Shown: positions 6,693-15,108 of the stretch, piece after piece
Numbering within the stretch: position 1 is the first letter of the stretch
Layout of the letters: each line of letters starts with the position of its first letter
DNA from: an uncultured Dialister sp.
GTDB lineage: Bacteria > Bacillota > Negativicutes > Veillonellales > Dialisteraceae
Assembly (NCBI RefSeq): GCF_900538805.1
Contig: NZ_UPZP01000005.1
Coordinates: forward strand, 1 to 49,392
Reading direction: 5' to 3'
DNA: 49,392 nucleotides
Program-made: the position numbers and the translations under genes
Notes under the pieces: model-generated
What the model saw: only the letters and a program-made list of their open reading frames with translations
Told to the model about the DNA's origin: nothing
Database searches by the model: none

Positions 6693-7181
6693 TTACCGGC
6701 CGCCCAGATGTGCGTCGAACATGAAGAGCAGTCCTTCGCAGTCCTTTGCCTTTTCAAAGCCTGTCACGTTGTCGCGGGCATTGACTTCTTCTTCAATCTG
6801 TTCAGTAATGAACCACTGGAGGAATACTTCTGTTTCAATGTCCCCTTCTTCCCTTGCCAGTTTGAAGAGGTTTCTAATGGATTCAGAAACTGCTTCTTCG
6901 TGGGAAAGAGAATCTTTCGCTGCGTCCAGGGGGTTGTCGTAATGTTTCTTGACACCTTCGATGGAGTCAAAGTCAACTACGCCGTCTCTGTCTTCCACGT
7001 AGGAAATGATTTTGAAAGCGTGTTCTCTTTCTTCTTCATACTGCTTGTCCAGCCATTTAGCATAGCCGTTCAGAGACAGGTTCTTCATGTCGTGGGACAT
7101 GGCGCGATATAAATAACCGGAAGCGAGTTCCATATTAATCTGTTCATTCAGTGCCTTTAAGAGTTTTTTGGATAATTTCAT
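6693..7181 (-). CDS. ftnA: Non-haem ferritin
   Basis: A 162-residue four-helix ferritin, the normal bacterial length. Ferroxidase ligands are visible in EQINMELASGYLYRAM (first helix), YEEEREHAFKI (the ExxH pair of the second helix) and the C-terminal QWFITEQIEEE. It oxidises Fe(II) and stores the product in a 24-subunit shell. I start at the ATG at 7181, which has AGGAG eight bases upstream; a start at 7223 would add 14 residues not typical of the family. It is a single-gene unit with its own promoter and terminator. An inverted repeat over the expected transcription start suggests regulation. Confidence 0.93.
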   Translation of the reverse strand: MKLSKKLLKALNEQINMELASGYLYRAMSHDMKNLSLNGYAKWLDKQYEEEREHAFKIISYVEDRDGVVDFDSIEGVKKHYDNPLDAAKDSLSHEEAVSESIRNLFKLAREEGDIETEVFLQWFITEQIEEEVNARDNVTGFEKAKDCEGLLFMFDAHLGGR

Positions 7182-7224
7182 AAGAGTTTCTCCTTTGCTT
7201 CGTCTACACATAGGGAGGCCCACT

Positions 7225-7275
7225 ATCGAACCTCTTCGATATTTATATTATAGCATAGACATTTATCGAAGTAAA
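7225..7275 (-). promoter_or_regulatory. Ferritin promoter with overlapping dyad
   Basis: On the minus strand: TTTACT (7270-7275), 17 bases, TATAAT (7247-7252) preceded by TGC, so an extended -10. Just downstream, ATCGAA-N4-TTCGAT forms a perfect dyad, and a third TATCGAAG copy overlaps the spacer. This does not match the usual Fur or PerR box; the operator role is inferred. Confidence 0.65.
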
Positions 7276-7325
7276 GGCGGTTAAACATATTTTTTTTGCC
7301 CTGTGAAATGGGATGCTAAGAATTC

Positions 7326-7361
7326 TAGGGAAGCACTGATTCATTCATAAAGTGCTTCCCC
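7326..7361. repeat. Deleted 36-bp copy of the TAGGGAAGC palindrome
   Basis: TAGGGAAGCACTGATTCATTC joined directly to an inverted AGTGCTTCCCCA end. It looks like a 165-bp copy that lost its middle, leaving an 11-bp hairpin between the ferritin promoter and the glyA terminator. Confidence 0.75.
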
Positions 7362-7372
7362 AGACGCAATAC

Positions 7373-7403
7373 AAAAAAGCTCCCCTGAAAGGAGAGCTTT
7401 TTT
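7373..7403 (-). terminator. glyA terminator
   Basis: AAAAAAGCTC pairs with GAGCTTTTTT, with extra inner C/G pairs, 13 bases past the glyA stop codon. Confidence 0.9.
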
Positions 7404-7415
7404 GATACCGAAGGA

Positions 7416-8654
7416 TTATAAATCTTCGTAGAGCGGATATTTTTTGCAGAGTGCTGCTACCCTGTCTGCGCAGGATGCTTTGATGGCTGCGTCTTCGGGG
7501 TTCTTTACCACGGTGGCAATGATGTCTGCCACTTCCTTGAAGTCCTCTTCCTTGAGGCCTCTGGTGGTGAGGGCCGGGGAGCCGAGCCGGATGCCGCTGG
7601 TAACGAAGGGAGAAAGGGTTTCGAAGGGGATGGTGTTCCTGTTGGCGGTAATGCCGATTTCATCCAATACGTTCTGGGCCACTTTACCGGTGATGCCGAT
7701 GGCTTTCATATCGGCCAGAAGGACGTGGGTATCGGTGCCGCCGGAAACAACGCGGATGCCCTGTTTCTGCAGTTCATCGGAGAGAACTTTTTCATTTTTC
7801 TTAATCTGCTTTGCGTACTGTTTGAAGTCGTCGGAGAGGTCTTCGCCGAAGGCTACAGCTTTAGCTGCAATGACGTGCATCAGCGGGCCGCCCTGCATGC
7901 CGGGGAATACGGCCTTATCGATGGCTTTGGCATATTTTTCACGGCACATGATAATGCCGCCTCTCGGTCCGCGGAGGGTCTTGTGGGTGGTGGTGGTGAC
8001 GATGTCTGCATAGGGCACAGGGCTTGGATATTCGCCGCCCGCTACAAGGCCGGCAAAGTGTGCCATATCCACCATGAAGAGGGCTCCCACTTCGTGGGCA
8101 ATGGCTGCCATTCTTTCAAAGTCGATAATTCTGGAGTAGGCGCTGGTGCCGCCGATGATGAGTTTCGGCTGTACTTCTTTCGCGATTTTTTCCATGGCTT
8201 CATAGTCCAGGAGTTCGTCGTCTTTACGGACGCCGTAGGGAACTACGTTGAAGTAGTTGCCGGAAATATTTACCGGGCTGCCGTGGGACAGGTGGCCGCC
8301 GTCGGTGAGGTTCATGCCCATCATGGTGTCTCCCGGTTTGAGGAGGCCGTAGTATACAGCAAAGTTCGCCTGGGATCCGGAATGGGGCTGTACGTTGACA
8401 TGTTCAGCGCCGAAAAGTTCCTTCGCCCTGTCAATGGCCAGCTGTTCTACCTTGTCTACGAATTCACATCCGCCGTAGTATCTCTTACCCGGATAGCCTT
8501 CAGCGTATTTATTGGTGAGCACGCTGCCCTGGGCTTCCATGACTGCGTAGCTTACGATATTTTCAGAAGCAATCATTTCCAGCTTGTTTCTCTGTCTGTT
8601 CAATTCTTCCTGGATGGCTTCATACACCGGTTTGTCGTCTTTTAAATGATTCAT
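7416..8654 (-). CDS. glyA: Serine hydroxymethyltransferase
   Basis: A 412-residue PLP enzyme that interconverts serine and glycine while loading one-carbon units on tetrahydrofolate. Typical motifs are NKYAEGYPGKRYYGGCE near 48, the SGSQAN loop near 94, DMAHFAGLVA near 195, and the PLP lysine in TTTHKTLRGPRGG near 226. AAGGGAG lies eight bases before the ATG. Although it follows rpiB and UPF0340 on the same strand, a 200-base gap with its own extended -10 promoter separates it from them. Confidence 0.98.
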   Translation of the reverse strand: MNHLKDDKPVYEAIQEELNRQRNKLEMIASENIVSYAVMEAQGSVLTNKYAEGYPGKRYYGGCEFVDKVEQLAIDRAKELFGAEHVNVQPHSGSQANFAVYYGLLKPGDTMMGMNLTDGGHLSHGSPVNISGNYFNVVPYGVRKDDELLDYEAMEKIAKEVQPKLIIGGTSAYSRIIDFERMAAIAHEVGALFMVDMAHFAGLVAGGEYPSPVPYADIVTTTTHKTLRGPRGGIIMCREKYAKAIDKAVFPGMQGGPLMHVIAAKAVAFGEDLSDDFKQYAKQIKKNEKVLSDELQKQGIRVVSGGTDTHVLLADMKAIGITGKVAQNVLDEIGITANRNTIPFETLSPFVTSGIRLGSPALTTRGLKEEDFKEVADIIATVVKNPEDAAIKASCADRVAALCKKYPLYEDL

Positions 8655-8680
8655 AGAATAAACTCCCTTCCTTGCAACCT

Positions 8681-8752
8681 GCCGTTTTCAAACGGCGAAC
8701 TCCCAAATCTATAGATAGCTGAAATTTTTCAGGTATCAACGGTTTTATTGTA
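8681..8752 (-). promoter_or_regulatory. glyA promoter and leader hairpin
   Basis: On the minus strand TGGTACAATAAAAC (-10 TACAAT at 8747-8752) is an extended -10 almost identical to that of the lipoprotein gene at 2287. The roughly 85-base leader contains a perfect hairpin GCCGTTTG/AAAACGGC type at 8681-8696. I see no known riboswitch signature. Confidence 0.5.
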
Positions 8753-8855
8753 CCATACCCATGGCACACCATGAAATAAAAAGGGGCTTAAAACAGGGAT
8801 ATGCTCCCCGTTTCAAACCTCTTCATTGAGTCTTCTGCTGTCTTATGAAATTATA

Positions 8856-9419
8856 TCAGAAAGCGCCCTTGTTGTCATCTTTTTCATAACGGGCCCTTTC
8901 GCCGCCGATGAGGGGCGGTCTGGTGCGGGCGCCGGTAACAATGGCCTCCCCTACCCGGTTATGGGCAAGATGCACCGGCACGGCCACCCGTTTCAGGTGC
9001 ATGCCGATCATGGTAAGACCGATGTCCAGTCCCCCGTCGGCTCTGATTTCTTCTACCGCCACCGGATCCTTAAAATGGTAGTAGGCGTTGGTGGCAAAGG
9101 CGCCGCCGCCATGGAGCCAGGGCACCACAGTGACAATTTCGTAGCCATACTTTTCCGCCGCCTCCCTTTCCATGATGAGGGCACGATTTAGATGCTCGCA
9201 GCACTGGAAAGCCAGAGAAAGCCCATTCTTCTCAGCAATCTCCATCAGCGTTTCCACCACCGCCGTGCCCACTTCATAGGAACTGTCTTTCCCAATGCGG
9301 CCGCCACGGATTTCACTGGAGGATCCTCCGATAACGATAAGACTTCCCTTTTTGAAATGGGAAACTTCCAGAAGCTCCTCAAAGGCCTCAGCCGCTTCTT
9401 TCTTCAATTCTTCATACAT
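8856..9419 (-). CDS. ywlG: UPF0340 / YwlG family protein (TIGR01440)
   Basis: A conserved cytosolic protein of about 187 residues, the size of the UPF0340 family, with GGSSSEIRGGRIGK, QCCEHLNRALI, VPWLHGGGAFATNAY and a C-terminal RPPLIGGERARY. Function is unknown, but the gene is found next to rpiB and glyA across Firmicutes. It overlaps the end of rpiB. Two ATGs are possible (9428 and 9419); I prefer 9419 because a purine-rich GAAGAAG lies about nine bases upstream, whereas it directly abuts the first ATG. Confidence 0.9.
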   Translation of the reverse strand: MYEELKKEAAEAFEELLEVSHFKKGSLIVIGGSSSEIRGGRIGKDSSYEVGTAVVETLMEIAEKNGLSLAFQCCEHLNRALIMEREAAEKYGYEIVTVVPWLHGGGAFATNAYYHFKDPVAVEEIRADGGLDIGLTMIGMHLKRVAVPVHLAHNRVGEAIVTGARTRPPLIGGERARYEKDDNKGAF

Positions 9420-9864
9420 GGGACTCATCTTCTTCTATTTTGGCAATCTTGCCGATTCTTCTGGCATGACGGCCACCCTCAAAGGGGGTCTTCAGGAATT
9501 CATCAAGAATAAACTCCGCCAGCCCCGGCCCAATGACCCGGGCACCCATGGTGATGACATTCGCATCATTATGGGCCCTGGTGAAATGGGCAGAGAAAGT
9601 GTCGCCGCAGAGAGCCGCGCGGATCCCCTTCATCTTGTTTGCCGCAATGCACATGCCGATACCGGTACCGCAGATGAGGCAGGCATAGGTCACTTCCCCC
9701 TTCTGCACCAGTCGGCAGGCCTTCTCCGCAAAATCCGGATAATCGCAGGACTCCGTGGAATCGGTGCCGCAGTCAATATACTCAATCTTCTCTTCGTCCA
9801 GATGTTTCTTCAAAGACGCTTTCAGTTCAAATCCGCCATGATCACTGGCAATGGCAATCTTCAT
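9412..9864 (-). CDS. rpiB: Ribose-5-phosphate isomerase B
   Basis: A 150-residue RpiB/LacAB family isomerase that converts ribose 5-phosphate and ribulose 5-phosphate. IASDHGGFELK at 4-14 and the active-site LICGTGIGMCIAANK near 62-76 are diagnostic, including the catalytic Cys in ICGTG. The ATG at 9864 gives the canonical MKIAIASDHGG start and has AAGGA upstream; the earlier ATG at 9888 adds eight non-family residues. It heads the rpiB-UPF0340 unit. Confidence 0.96.
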   Translation of the reverse strand: MKIAIASDHGGFELKASLKKHLDEEKIEYIDCGTDSTESCDYPDFAEKACRLVQKGEVTYACLICGTGIGMCIAANKMKGIRAALCGDTFSAHFTRAHNDANVITMGARVIGPGLAEFILDEFLKTPFEGGRHARRIGKIAKIEEDESHV

Positions 9865-9908
9865 TGGACTCATCCTTTCCATAAACAATGGAAACTATCA
9901 ACAGAATC

Positions 9909-9938
9909 AGTATACATCATGATAGAAGGGAATGTAAA
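9909..9938 (-). promoter_or_regulatory. rpiB promoter
   Basis: TTTACA (9933-9938), 18 bases, TATACT (9909-9914) on the minus strand, about 45 bases upstream of the rpiB ATG. Confidence 0.65.
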
Positions 9939-9944
9939 GGAAAA

Positions 9945-10140
9945 AGGGCCCCTTGGCGGCCCATGTTCAGAGGTTTCAAAGAAAAAGGGGTGAGGCTTCT
10001 CCGCAGGTTGTGTAGAAGGGTTATGTTCGCTGCCGCTCAGGGGGCGACGGCCCGCATGGGCCGAGGGTTGTGGCAGCGGCTCCGCCGCTGTATTCAGCCT
10101 CCTTCCTAAGGAAGGAGGTGTCGCCGCAGGCGACGGAGGA
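9945..10140. repeat. Intergenic repeat block between uppP and rpiB
   Basis: The 421-base gap 9865-10285 holds no gene. It contains GGGCC...GGCCC (about 9947-9963) and cassette-type hairpins around 10030-10140 with GAGGGTTGTGG and a GTGTCGCCGCAGGCGACGGAGG-like stem, shared in form with 4735 and 12650. Confidence 0.65.
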
Positions 10141-10242
10141 TAGGGGTGTCAATTTTGAAAATGACTCAGTAGGAAAAGTGGACGAGCCGATTGGTAAAAC
10201 GAAAGGTTCCCCGGTTATAGCTCCAACCACACACCCCAAAAT

Positions 10243-10274
10243 AAAAAAAGCACTCCCGAAGGAATGCTTTTTTT
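10243..10274 (-). terminator. uppP terminator
   Basis: AAAAAAAGCA and TGCTTTTTTT pair with inner TCC/GGA around CGAA, 11 bases past the uppP stop. Confidence 0.88.
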
Positions 10275-10285
10275 ATTTCATACTG

Positions 10286-11083
10286 TTACCAGAAATACGC
10301 CAGTGCGAAGGCGGCCACGAAGAAGCGGTAAATGGCAAAGCCGGTCAATGTGGAGGTATTCAGGAATTTCAGGAACCAGAGGATGGAGGCGTAGGCCACT
10401 ACGAAGGCAGTGACGAAACCTACTGCCAGGACGCCGAAGTCACCCATGGAGAGGCTGCCGATAACCTTCAGGAGGTCGTAGAAGCAGGCCAGAAACATGA
10501 GGGGCACAGCCATGATGAAGGTGAAGTCAGCGCCTGCTTTTCTGGAAATGCCAAGGAGAAGGCTGCCGGCAATGGTGCTGCCGCTCCGGGAGAAGCCCGG
10601 CCAGAGGGAGAGACACTGGAAGAGGCCGATGATGAAGGCCTGTTTCGTGGAAATTTTATCCACATCGGTAATGGCGAATTCCTTTCCCTTTCTCATCTTT
10701 TCCGCCACAATCATGAAGATGCCTCCAAGCACCAGACCGATGATGACGGTGGTGGGGCTGAAGAGGTGATGTTTGATGAAGCCATGGAATAAGAGGCCCA
10801 TCAGGCAGGCAGGAAACATGGCAATGCAGATATTGAATACAGAGGGCCCTTTCCTGCGGAACCAGTGATGGGTATTCAGGATATAGGTAAATTTTTCATG
10901 GTACACCACCAGCACCGAAAGGATGGCACCAAGCTGGATAAATACGTCGAAAAGGTCTGCCAGGGTCCCTTCAAAGCCCAGCATATGGCCTATAATAATC
11001 ATATGGCCTGTGGAGGAAACCGGAATGTATTCCGTAAGCCCTTCTACAATGCCCACAACCAAAGCACAGAAATATTCGTACAC
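10286..11083 (-). CDS. uppP: Undecaprenyl-diphosphatase
   Basis: A 265-residue polytopic membrane enzyme of the BacA/UppP family that recycles the undecaprenyl carrier of peptidoglycan synthesis. Both active-site motifs are present: EGLTEYIPVSSTGH at 14-27 and PGFSRSGST near 155. The start is GTG with GAGGTG five bases upstream; no ATG fits. It lies 18 bases after an exported protein gene and ends at a strong terminator, so the two form a small operon. Confidence 0.96.
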   Translation of the reverse strand: MYEYFCALVVGIVEGLTEYIPVSSTGHMIIIGHMLGFEGTLADLFDVFIQLGAILSVLVVYHEKFTYILNTHHWFRRKGPSVFNICIAMFPACLMGLLFHGFIKHHLFSPTTVIIGLVLGGIFMIVAEKMRKGKEFAITDVDKISTKQAFIIGLFQCLSLWPGFSRSGSTIAGSLLLGISRKAGADFTFIMAVPLMFLACFYDLLKVIGSLSMGDFGVLAVGFVTAFVVAYASILWFLKFLNTSTLTGFAIYRFFVAAFALAYFW

Positions 11084-11101
11084 GTTAACACCTCAAACGG
11101 T

Positions 11102-12211
11102 TCATGACTTTGTGGGATTCATGGCACTGACAATGCCTTCCACCTTGTTTTTCGAAAAATTAATAATGAGTACATCACTTTTCCCTTTGGAAAAATAGAT
11201 GTAAGACGTCTTGGGTTCACTGCCGGACACATTCATTTCCACCCGGTGCGGTTTCCCGTAGAGCAGATCCACCGTGGACACATCATCCCCCAGAGACAGG
11301 CCCCGGGACGTGACCATGCGGTTATCCGTGAGGAAAAGGGCGGAAATCAGGGAACTCTTCACTGTGAGACGGACGGCATAACCGGAGAAATAGAGAATTT
11401 CTTCCTTGGGATTAGCCATCTTCTTCTCCCATTCTTCAAAGGAATGGGCCTTGAAGGTGCTGGCCAGCTCATAGCCCGCCACTTTGAAATCCCTATCTCC
11501 CAGGTACTGCTTTCCCTCACCGTCGTTATAGGAGAAATTATCCTTTTTCACAGGAGATGTGAGCTGGCGGATACGGATAGAAGACACCTTATCCCCTTTC
11601 ATGGAAAAATCCATTTCCTCATGAGAAATTCCATAGCGGAAATGAAACATTTTCCCATCTCCGTCCCAAAGCACCTCGAGAGGTCTGCCATAGCTCCTGA
11701 GCACATCCTCCCGGCTGCTCCCCACACCTATATCCCGGGGCGTCTTAAAAGACGTGCCGGTGACCAGAATCTCCGAAACCCCTTTCCCAGGAAATTTAAA
11801 ATCCTCCGGCAGGTCGGAGCGATGGGAATAGGAAAGAAGAAATGGCGTCGTCCGCTTCACCGTCATATCTTTGAAGATATAGGAATCGGTGGTATTCTCG
11901 TGAATTACCTTCTCCGCAGGTCCCAGGGCAGATGGAAGATTGGAAATAGAATCTCCCAGAGACACCCCGCCTACGGAGAAATCAGCTGCAGAAAGGGGCT
12001 TTTCCGAAATCTCCGCAAGCTTCACCGGCTTTTCCTGCGCCCTATCCTTGGAAGAAGCAGCATCCTTCTTCACAGAATTCCCCTCTCCCCTTTCGGTCTG
12101 GGCAGAGGCAGCAGGAGCCGTATCGGTTCCCTGGGCATAAACAGAAGAGCCAAAGGCACTGCAGGCAGAAACACAAATGGCCAGCAGCGCCGCCTTTATC
12201 CTATATCTCAT
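11102..12211 (-). CDS. Exported protein with three SLGDS/YGxP-type repeats
   Basis: A 369-residue secreted protein with a signal peptide (RYRIKAALLAICVSA, likely cut after VYA) and a low-complexity linker rich in Ala, Ser, Glu and Lys up to about residue 75. The rest holds three units of a short motif: GGVSLGDSISNLPSALGPAE, GVGSSREDVLRSYGRPLEVL and GLSLGDDVSTVDLLYGKPHRVE. This pattern resembles SmpA/OmlA-like repeats, where a Gly-Asp turn is followed by a helix and YGxP, but I cannot name a family. The start at 12211 has AGGAG eight bases upstream. It is cotranscribed with uppP, which hints at a cell-envelope role. Confidence 0.78.
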   Translation of the reverse strand: MRYRIKAALLAICVSACSAFGSSVYAQGTDTAPAASAQTERGEGNSVKKDAASSKDRAQEKPVKLAEISEKPLSAADFSVGGVSLGDSISNLPSALGPAEKVIHENTTDSYIFKDMTVKRTTPFLLSYSHRSDLPEDFKFPGKGVSEILVTGTSFKTPRDIGVGSSREDVLRSYGRPLEVLWDGDGKMFHFRYGISHEEMDFSMKGDKVSSIRIRQLTSPVKKDNFSYNDGEGKQYLGDRDFKVAGYELASTFKAHSFEEWEKKMANPKEEILYFSGYAVRLTVKSSLISALFLTDNRMVTSRGLSLGDDVSTVDLLYGKPHRVEMNVSGSEPKTSYIYFSKGKSDVLIINFSKNKVEGIVSAMNPTKS

Positions 12212-12268
12212 GGGCAGTCTCCTTTTTGAATACAGCATAAAAGTACCTGGACGTAGGGGTACTAGTTT

Positions 12269-12297
12269 ATTATGATGGTCTAAGCCTGTTCTGTCAA
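12269..12297 (-). promoter_or_regulatory. Promoter of the exported protein-uppP operon
   Basis: A consensus TTGACA (12292-12297), exactly 17 bases, CATAAT (12269-12274) on the minus strand, about 58 bases from the start codon. Confidence 0.75.
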
Positions 12298-12697
12298 GGG
12301 GATACGGCTGGGGCGCTGAGGGTCCAAAAGGTTCAAAAGTGAAGGTTCTTAAGATTGACCGGACTTCCAGGCCGGAGGGTTCTTAAGTTTGACAGCCCTT
12401 CGAGCTGAGGGTTGTGGTGGCCATTGGACACGCCTGCGGCGTGAAGGTTCAGAGGGTTCAAAGGGTGGTGGATTGCCCTGCGGGCAATGCTTATAAAATC
12501 AGCGTTACGGGATTGCCTTTTGTGTCTACAGTGCTGCATGGCGAAGAGCCAGAGCCCCCTTCCACAGGCAGAAGTCAGCAACACTTCTGAGCCGGGCTAA
12601 TATGTGAGCATAGCCTGCACATTAAGCGAACACCTTAAAGCCTGGCCAGCGGGTGGCGCCGTTAGGCGACGGAGGAACAGCGTGGGTTTTGAAAAAG

Positions 12698-12737
12698 GGT
12701 TCAGAGGGTTCAAAAGGTTCACAGGGTTCAGAGGGTG
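12698..12737. repeat. Tandem 9-bp repeat, four units
   Basis: GGTTCAGAG, GGTTCAAAA, GGTTCACAG, GGTTCAGAG in perfect 9-base register, followed by GGTGTGG. Confidence 0.8.
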
Positions 12738-12835
12738 TGGTATCGCCCTGCGGGCGATGGGTATAAAGTCAGCGTTACGTGCTTCCCTTCCCGCCTTCAT
12801 CGTCATTCTAAACATGACGGCGAGTCAGCCACCTC

Positions 12836-13000
12836 TAGGGAAGCACTGATTAATTCGCAGAATCGAATTTCATAAGTATTTTTATCCAATGCTTTGTCAT
12901 AAGTCTCCTTAAATAGCTTGCTATTCGCGTCGACTTATTCCTCGCATTGAATAAAAATACAAGAATGAAATCCGATAACGATTTAATCAGCGCTTCCCTA
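12836..13000 (+). repeat. 165-bp palindromic repeat (copy C)
   Basis: A complete copy, nearly identical to 1336-1500 and in the same orientation. TAGGGAAGCACTGATTAA at the left end, TTAATCAGCGCTTCCCTA at the right end. Confidence 0.9.
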
Positions 13001-13157
13001 GTGTCTTTTTTTCCCCCTTTTGGTGCCTCTTTTCCCCCCGCCCGCAAGGGCGGTTGTAAAGGTTTTATCTATACTGGCGCCTTCAATTATTTAAAAGGCG
13101 CCACCGCCACCCTTTGAACCTTCTGAACCCGGGCTGCGAAGCAGCCCCTGTCCACAC

Positions 13158-13186
13158 AAAAAAAGCCCCGCCATGAAGCGGGGCTC
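13158..13186 (-). terminator. Aminotransferase terminator
   Basis: AGCCCCGC pairs with GCGGGGCT around a 6-base loop; on the minus strand a run of seven T follows. Nine bases past the stop codon. Confidence 0.92.
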
Positions 13187-13194
13187 TTACTTAC

Positions 13195-14370
13195 TCAATC
13201 TTTTCTATATTTATCCACGAAACGGCCAATCCGTTTCAGCGCTTCCGCCAGGTTTTCGCGGCTGGCGGCATAGGAGATGCGGATATGGTTCTTTCCCTGA
13301 GGGCCGAAGCAGGTGCCCGGGACTACGCCTACTTTTTCTTCCTTCAGCAGACGGTCGGCGAATTCTTCGTCGTCCATGCCGGTGATGCTGATGTCCGGGA
13401 AGATATAGAAGGCGCCTTTTGGCTTGAATACGGAAAGTCCGATTTTCTTCAATCCATCATACACCATTTCCCTGCGGGCGGCGTATTCATTGTACATGGC
13501 CTTCACGTCTTCGTCGCAGTACCGGAGGGCAGCAATGGCGCCATACTGGCTGGTGACGCTGGCGCAGAGGATTTCATACTGGTGGACCTTGTAAATCTGT
13601 TCCATGATTTCACGGGGCCCGCAGATATAGCCGATTCGAAGGCCCGTCATGGCATAGGATTTAGAGAAACCGTTCATGGTGAGGGTTCTTTCCTTCATGC
13701 CGGGGAGGGAGGCAAAGCAGTTGTGGGTGCCTTCGTAGGTGAGATCGCAGTAGATTTCATCGGAAATCACCACCAGGTCATGCTTTTCTGCAAAGGCAGC
13801 AATCTTTTCCAGAGATTCCCTGTCCATAACGGTGCCGGTGGGGTTATTCGGATAGCCGATGAGGATGGCCTTGGTCTTTGGGGTGACTTTCTTTTCCAGT
13901 TCCTCCACGGTGAGCTTGAATTCATCTTTTCCGTAGGTTGGAACCAGAACCGGATTGCCCCGGGCAATGGATACACAGGCAGGATAAGCCAGGTAAGCGG
14001 GGTCCGGGATAAGCACTTCATCTCCCGGATTCAGAAGAGTGGTCATGACGAGACCGATGGCTTCGGAAACGCCTACGGTGACCATGATTTCATCCACCGG
14101 ATCATAGTCCACATGGTAGCGGTTATGGAAGAGTTTTCCGATTTCCTTGCGGAGTTCCGGAAGACCCCAGTTGGAAGTATAGGAAGTTTCCTTCCGTTTC
14201 AGACTTTCAATGCAGGCATCAATGACCTTGTCCGGCGCCGAATAGTCTGGTTCCCCTACGCCCAGGGAAATCACGTCCTTCATGGTGCTGGCCAGATCGA
14301 AGAATTTGCGGATACCCGAAAAAGGTACCGCTTTAATATTGGATGCCACTTTTTCATCCCAATTGATCAT
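13195..14370 (-). CDS. Class I/II PLP-dependent aminotransferase (aspartate aminotransferase-like)
   Basis: A 391-residue fold-type I aminotransferase. Landmarks are SLGVGEPDYSAP at 35-46, GYPNNPTGT at 172-180, SDEIYCDL at 203-210, the PLP lysine in NGFSKSYAMTG (Lys237) and RISYAAS with the C-terminal substrate arginine. It transfers amino groups between amino acids and 2-oxo acids. The closest annotated groups are AspC-like and PatA/aromatic types, and the exact substrate is uncertain. AAGGAG lies seven bases before the ATG. It follows a flavodoxin gene by 45 bases and ends at a strong terminator, so the two are probably cotranscribed. Confidence 0.93.
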   Translation of the reverse strand: MINWDEKVASNIKAVPFSGIRKFFDLASTMKDVISLGVGEPDYSAPDKVIDACIESLKRKETSYTSNWGLPELRKEIGKLFHNRYHVDYDPVDEIMVTVGVSEAIGLVMTTLLNPGDEVLIPDPAYLAYPACVSIARGNPVLVPTYGKDEFKLTVEELEKKVTPKTKAILIGYPNNPTGTVMDRESLEKIAAFAEKHDLVVISDEIYCDLTYEGTHNCFASLPGMKERTLTMNGFSKSYAMTGLRIGYICGPREIMEQIYKVHQYEILCASVTSQYGAIAALRYCDEDVKAMYNEYAARREMVYDGLKKIGLSVFKPKGAFYIFPDISITGMDDEEFADRLLKEEKVGVVPGTCFGPQGKNHIRISYAASRENLAEALKRIGRFVDKYRKD

Positions 14371-14415
14371 AGATAATCTCCTTCATAATGAAATATGTAA
14401 GCAGAGAAATAAGGT

Positions 14416-14853
14416 TTACTTGGTCTCCGCCACTTTCTTTCCCAGTTCCTCGCATTTTTTCAGCGACGGTTCATCGGGATACCCGTAGGCCAGAAGAGGC
14501 TGGGCCGGGAATGTAGCACCGGCAAAATGAAGCTCATTGTACCAGGAATTCAGCCAGGCCCCCCGACTCCATCCGCAGGAACCGAAAATGCCCATAATTT
14601 TTCCTTTGAGGTAGGGCTTCAGCTTATTGCAGAAAGGCTTCATCTGGGCCTCCTCGATCACTTCCACTCCCCAAGCACTGCAGCCCAGGATGATATGATG
14701 GTATGTATTTCCGATTTCCACAGGATCCACATCAGAAACCGGTGCCAGAAGCACCTCGGCGCCGGTGCTCTTCGCACCAACCGCCACGGCCTCCGCCATG
14801 GCTTCCGTATTTCCTGTAGCGGAATAATAAATGACAGCCACTTTTTCTGCCAT
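14416..14853 (-). CDS. Flavodoxin (first paralogue)
   Basis: A 145-residue flavodoxin. The phosphate-binding loop of FMN is SATGNTEAMA at 11-20; the later loops GCSAWGVE near 58 and GSCGWSRGAWLN near 91 flank the isoalloxazine ring with Trp in both. It carries low-potential electrons in place of ferredoxin. AAAGGAGG lies five bases before the ATG, and a repeat cassette begins immediately upstream of that site. It is paralogous to the flavodoxin at 15501, with different loop residues. It precedes the aminotransferase gene. Confidence 0.93.
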   Translation of the reverse strand: MAEKVAVIYYSATGNTEAMAEAVAVGAKSTGAEVLLAPVSDVDPVEIGNTYHHIILGCSAWGVEVIEEAQMKPFCNKLKPYLKGKIMGIFGSCGWSRGAWLNSWYNELHFAGATFPAQPLLAYGYPDEPSLKKCEELGKKVAETK

Positions 14854-15021
14854 ATTGGCCTCCTTTCGTTAACAGCGCCTTTGGCGCCGGGGATTCTAAA
14901 GATTGACGGGGTAATGGAGCCGCTTCGCGGCTCGGGTTCAGAGGAGAAGGGGGCCGCCCCTGCGGGGCTGGAGGTTATGGCCGCCTTCGGCGGCAGGTTG
15001 TGTAGAAAAGGGCGGGAATAG

Positions 15022-15060
15022 GGTTCAAAAGGTTCAAAGGGTTCAGAAGGTTCAGAGGGT
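15022..15060. repeat. Tandem 9-bp repeat, four units
   Basis: GGTTCAAAA, GGTTCAAAG, GGTTCAGAA, GGTTCAGAG, in exact 9-base register and followed by GGT. Confidence 0.85.
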
Positions 15061-15108
15061 GGTGGATTGCCCTGCGGGCAATGCTTATAAAGTCAGCGTT
15101 ACGGGATT

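Larger units (their letters stand above)
12300..13150. repeat. Composite intergenic repeat block (no gene)
   Basis: The 983-base gap 12212-13194 has no convincing gene. It holds hairpin cassettes (TTGACCGGAC...GGAGGG), the ATTGCCC-TGC-GGGCAAT plus TATAAAATCAGCGTTACG module, the shared segment 12594-12652, four tandem nonamers (12698-12737), a complete 165-bp palindrome, and the reverse module TATACTGGCGCC...AAAGGCGCC (about 13070-13100). Confidence 0.75.

Noticed and set aside
7225..7240. Fur or PerR box at the ferritin promoter
   Set aside because: ATCGAA-N4-TTCGAT does not fit the AT-rich TTATAAT or GATAATGAT patterns of these regulators.
8655..8855. Riboswitch upstream of glyA
   Set aside because: Only a short GCCGTTT hairpin is seen; no glycine, SAM or THF riboswitch core could be recognised.
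12698..12737. Tandem repeats that might be a CRISPR array
   Set aside because: Units are 9 bp and contiguous without spacers; no cas genes are present.
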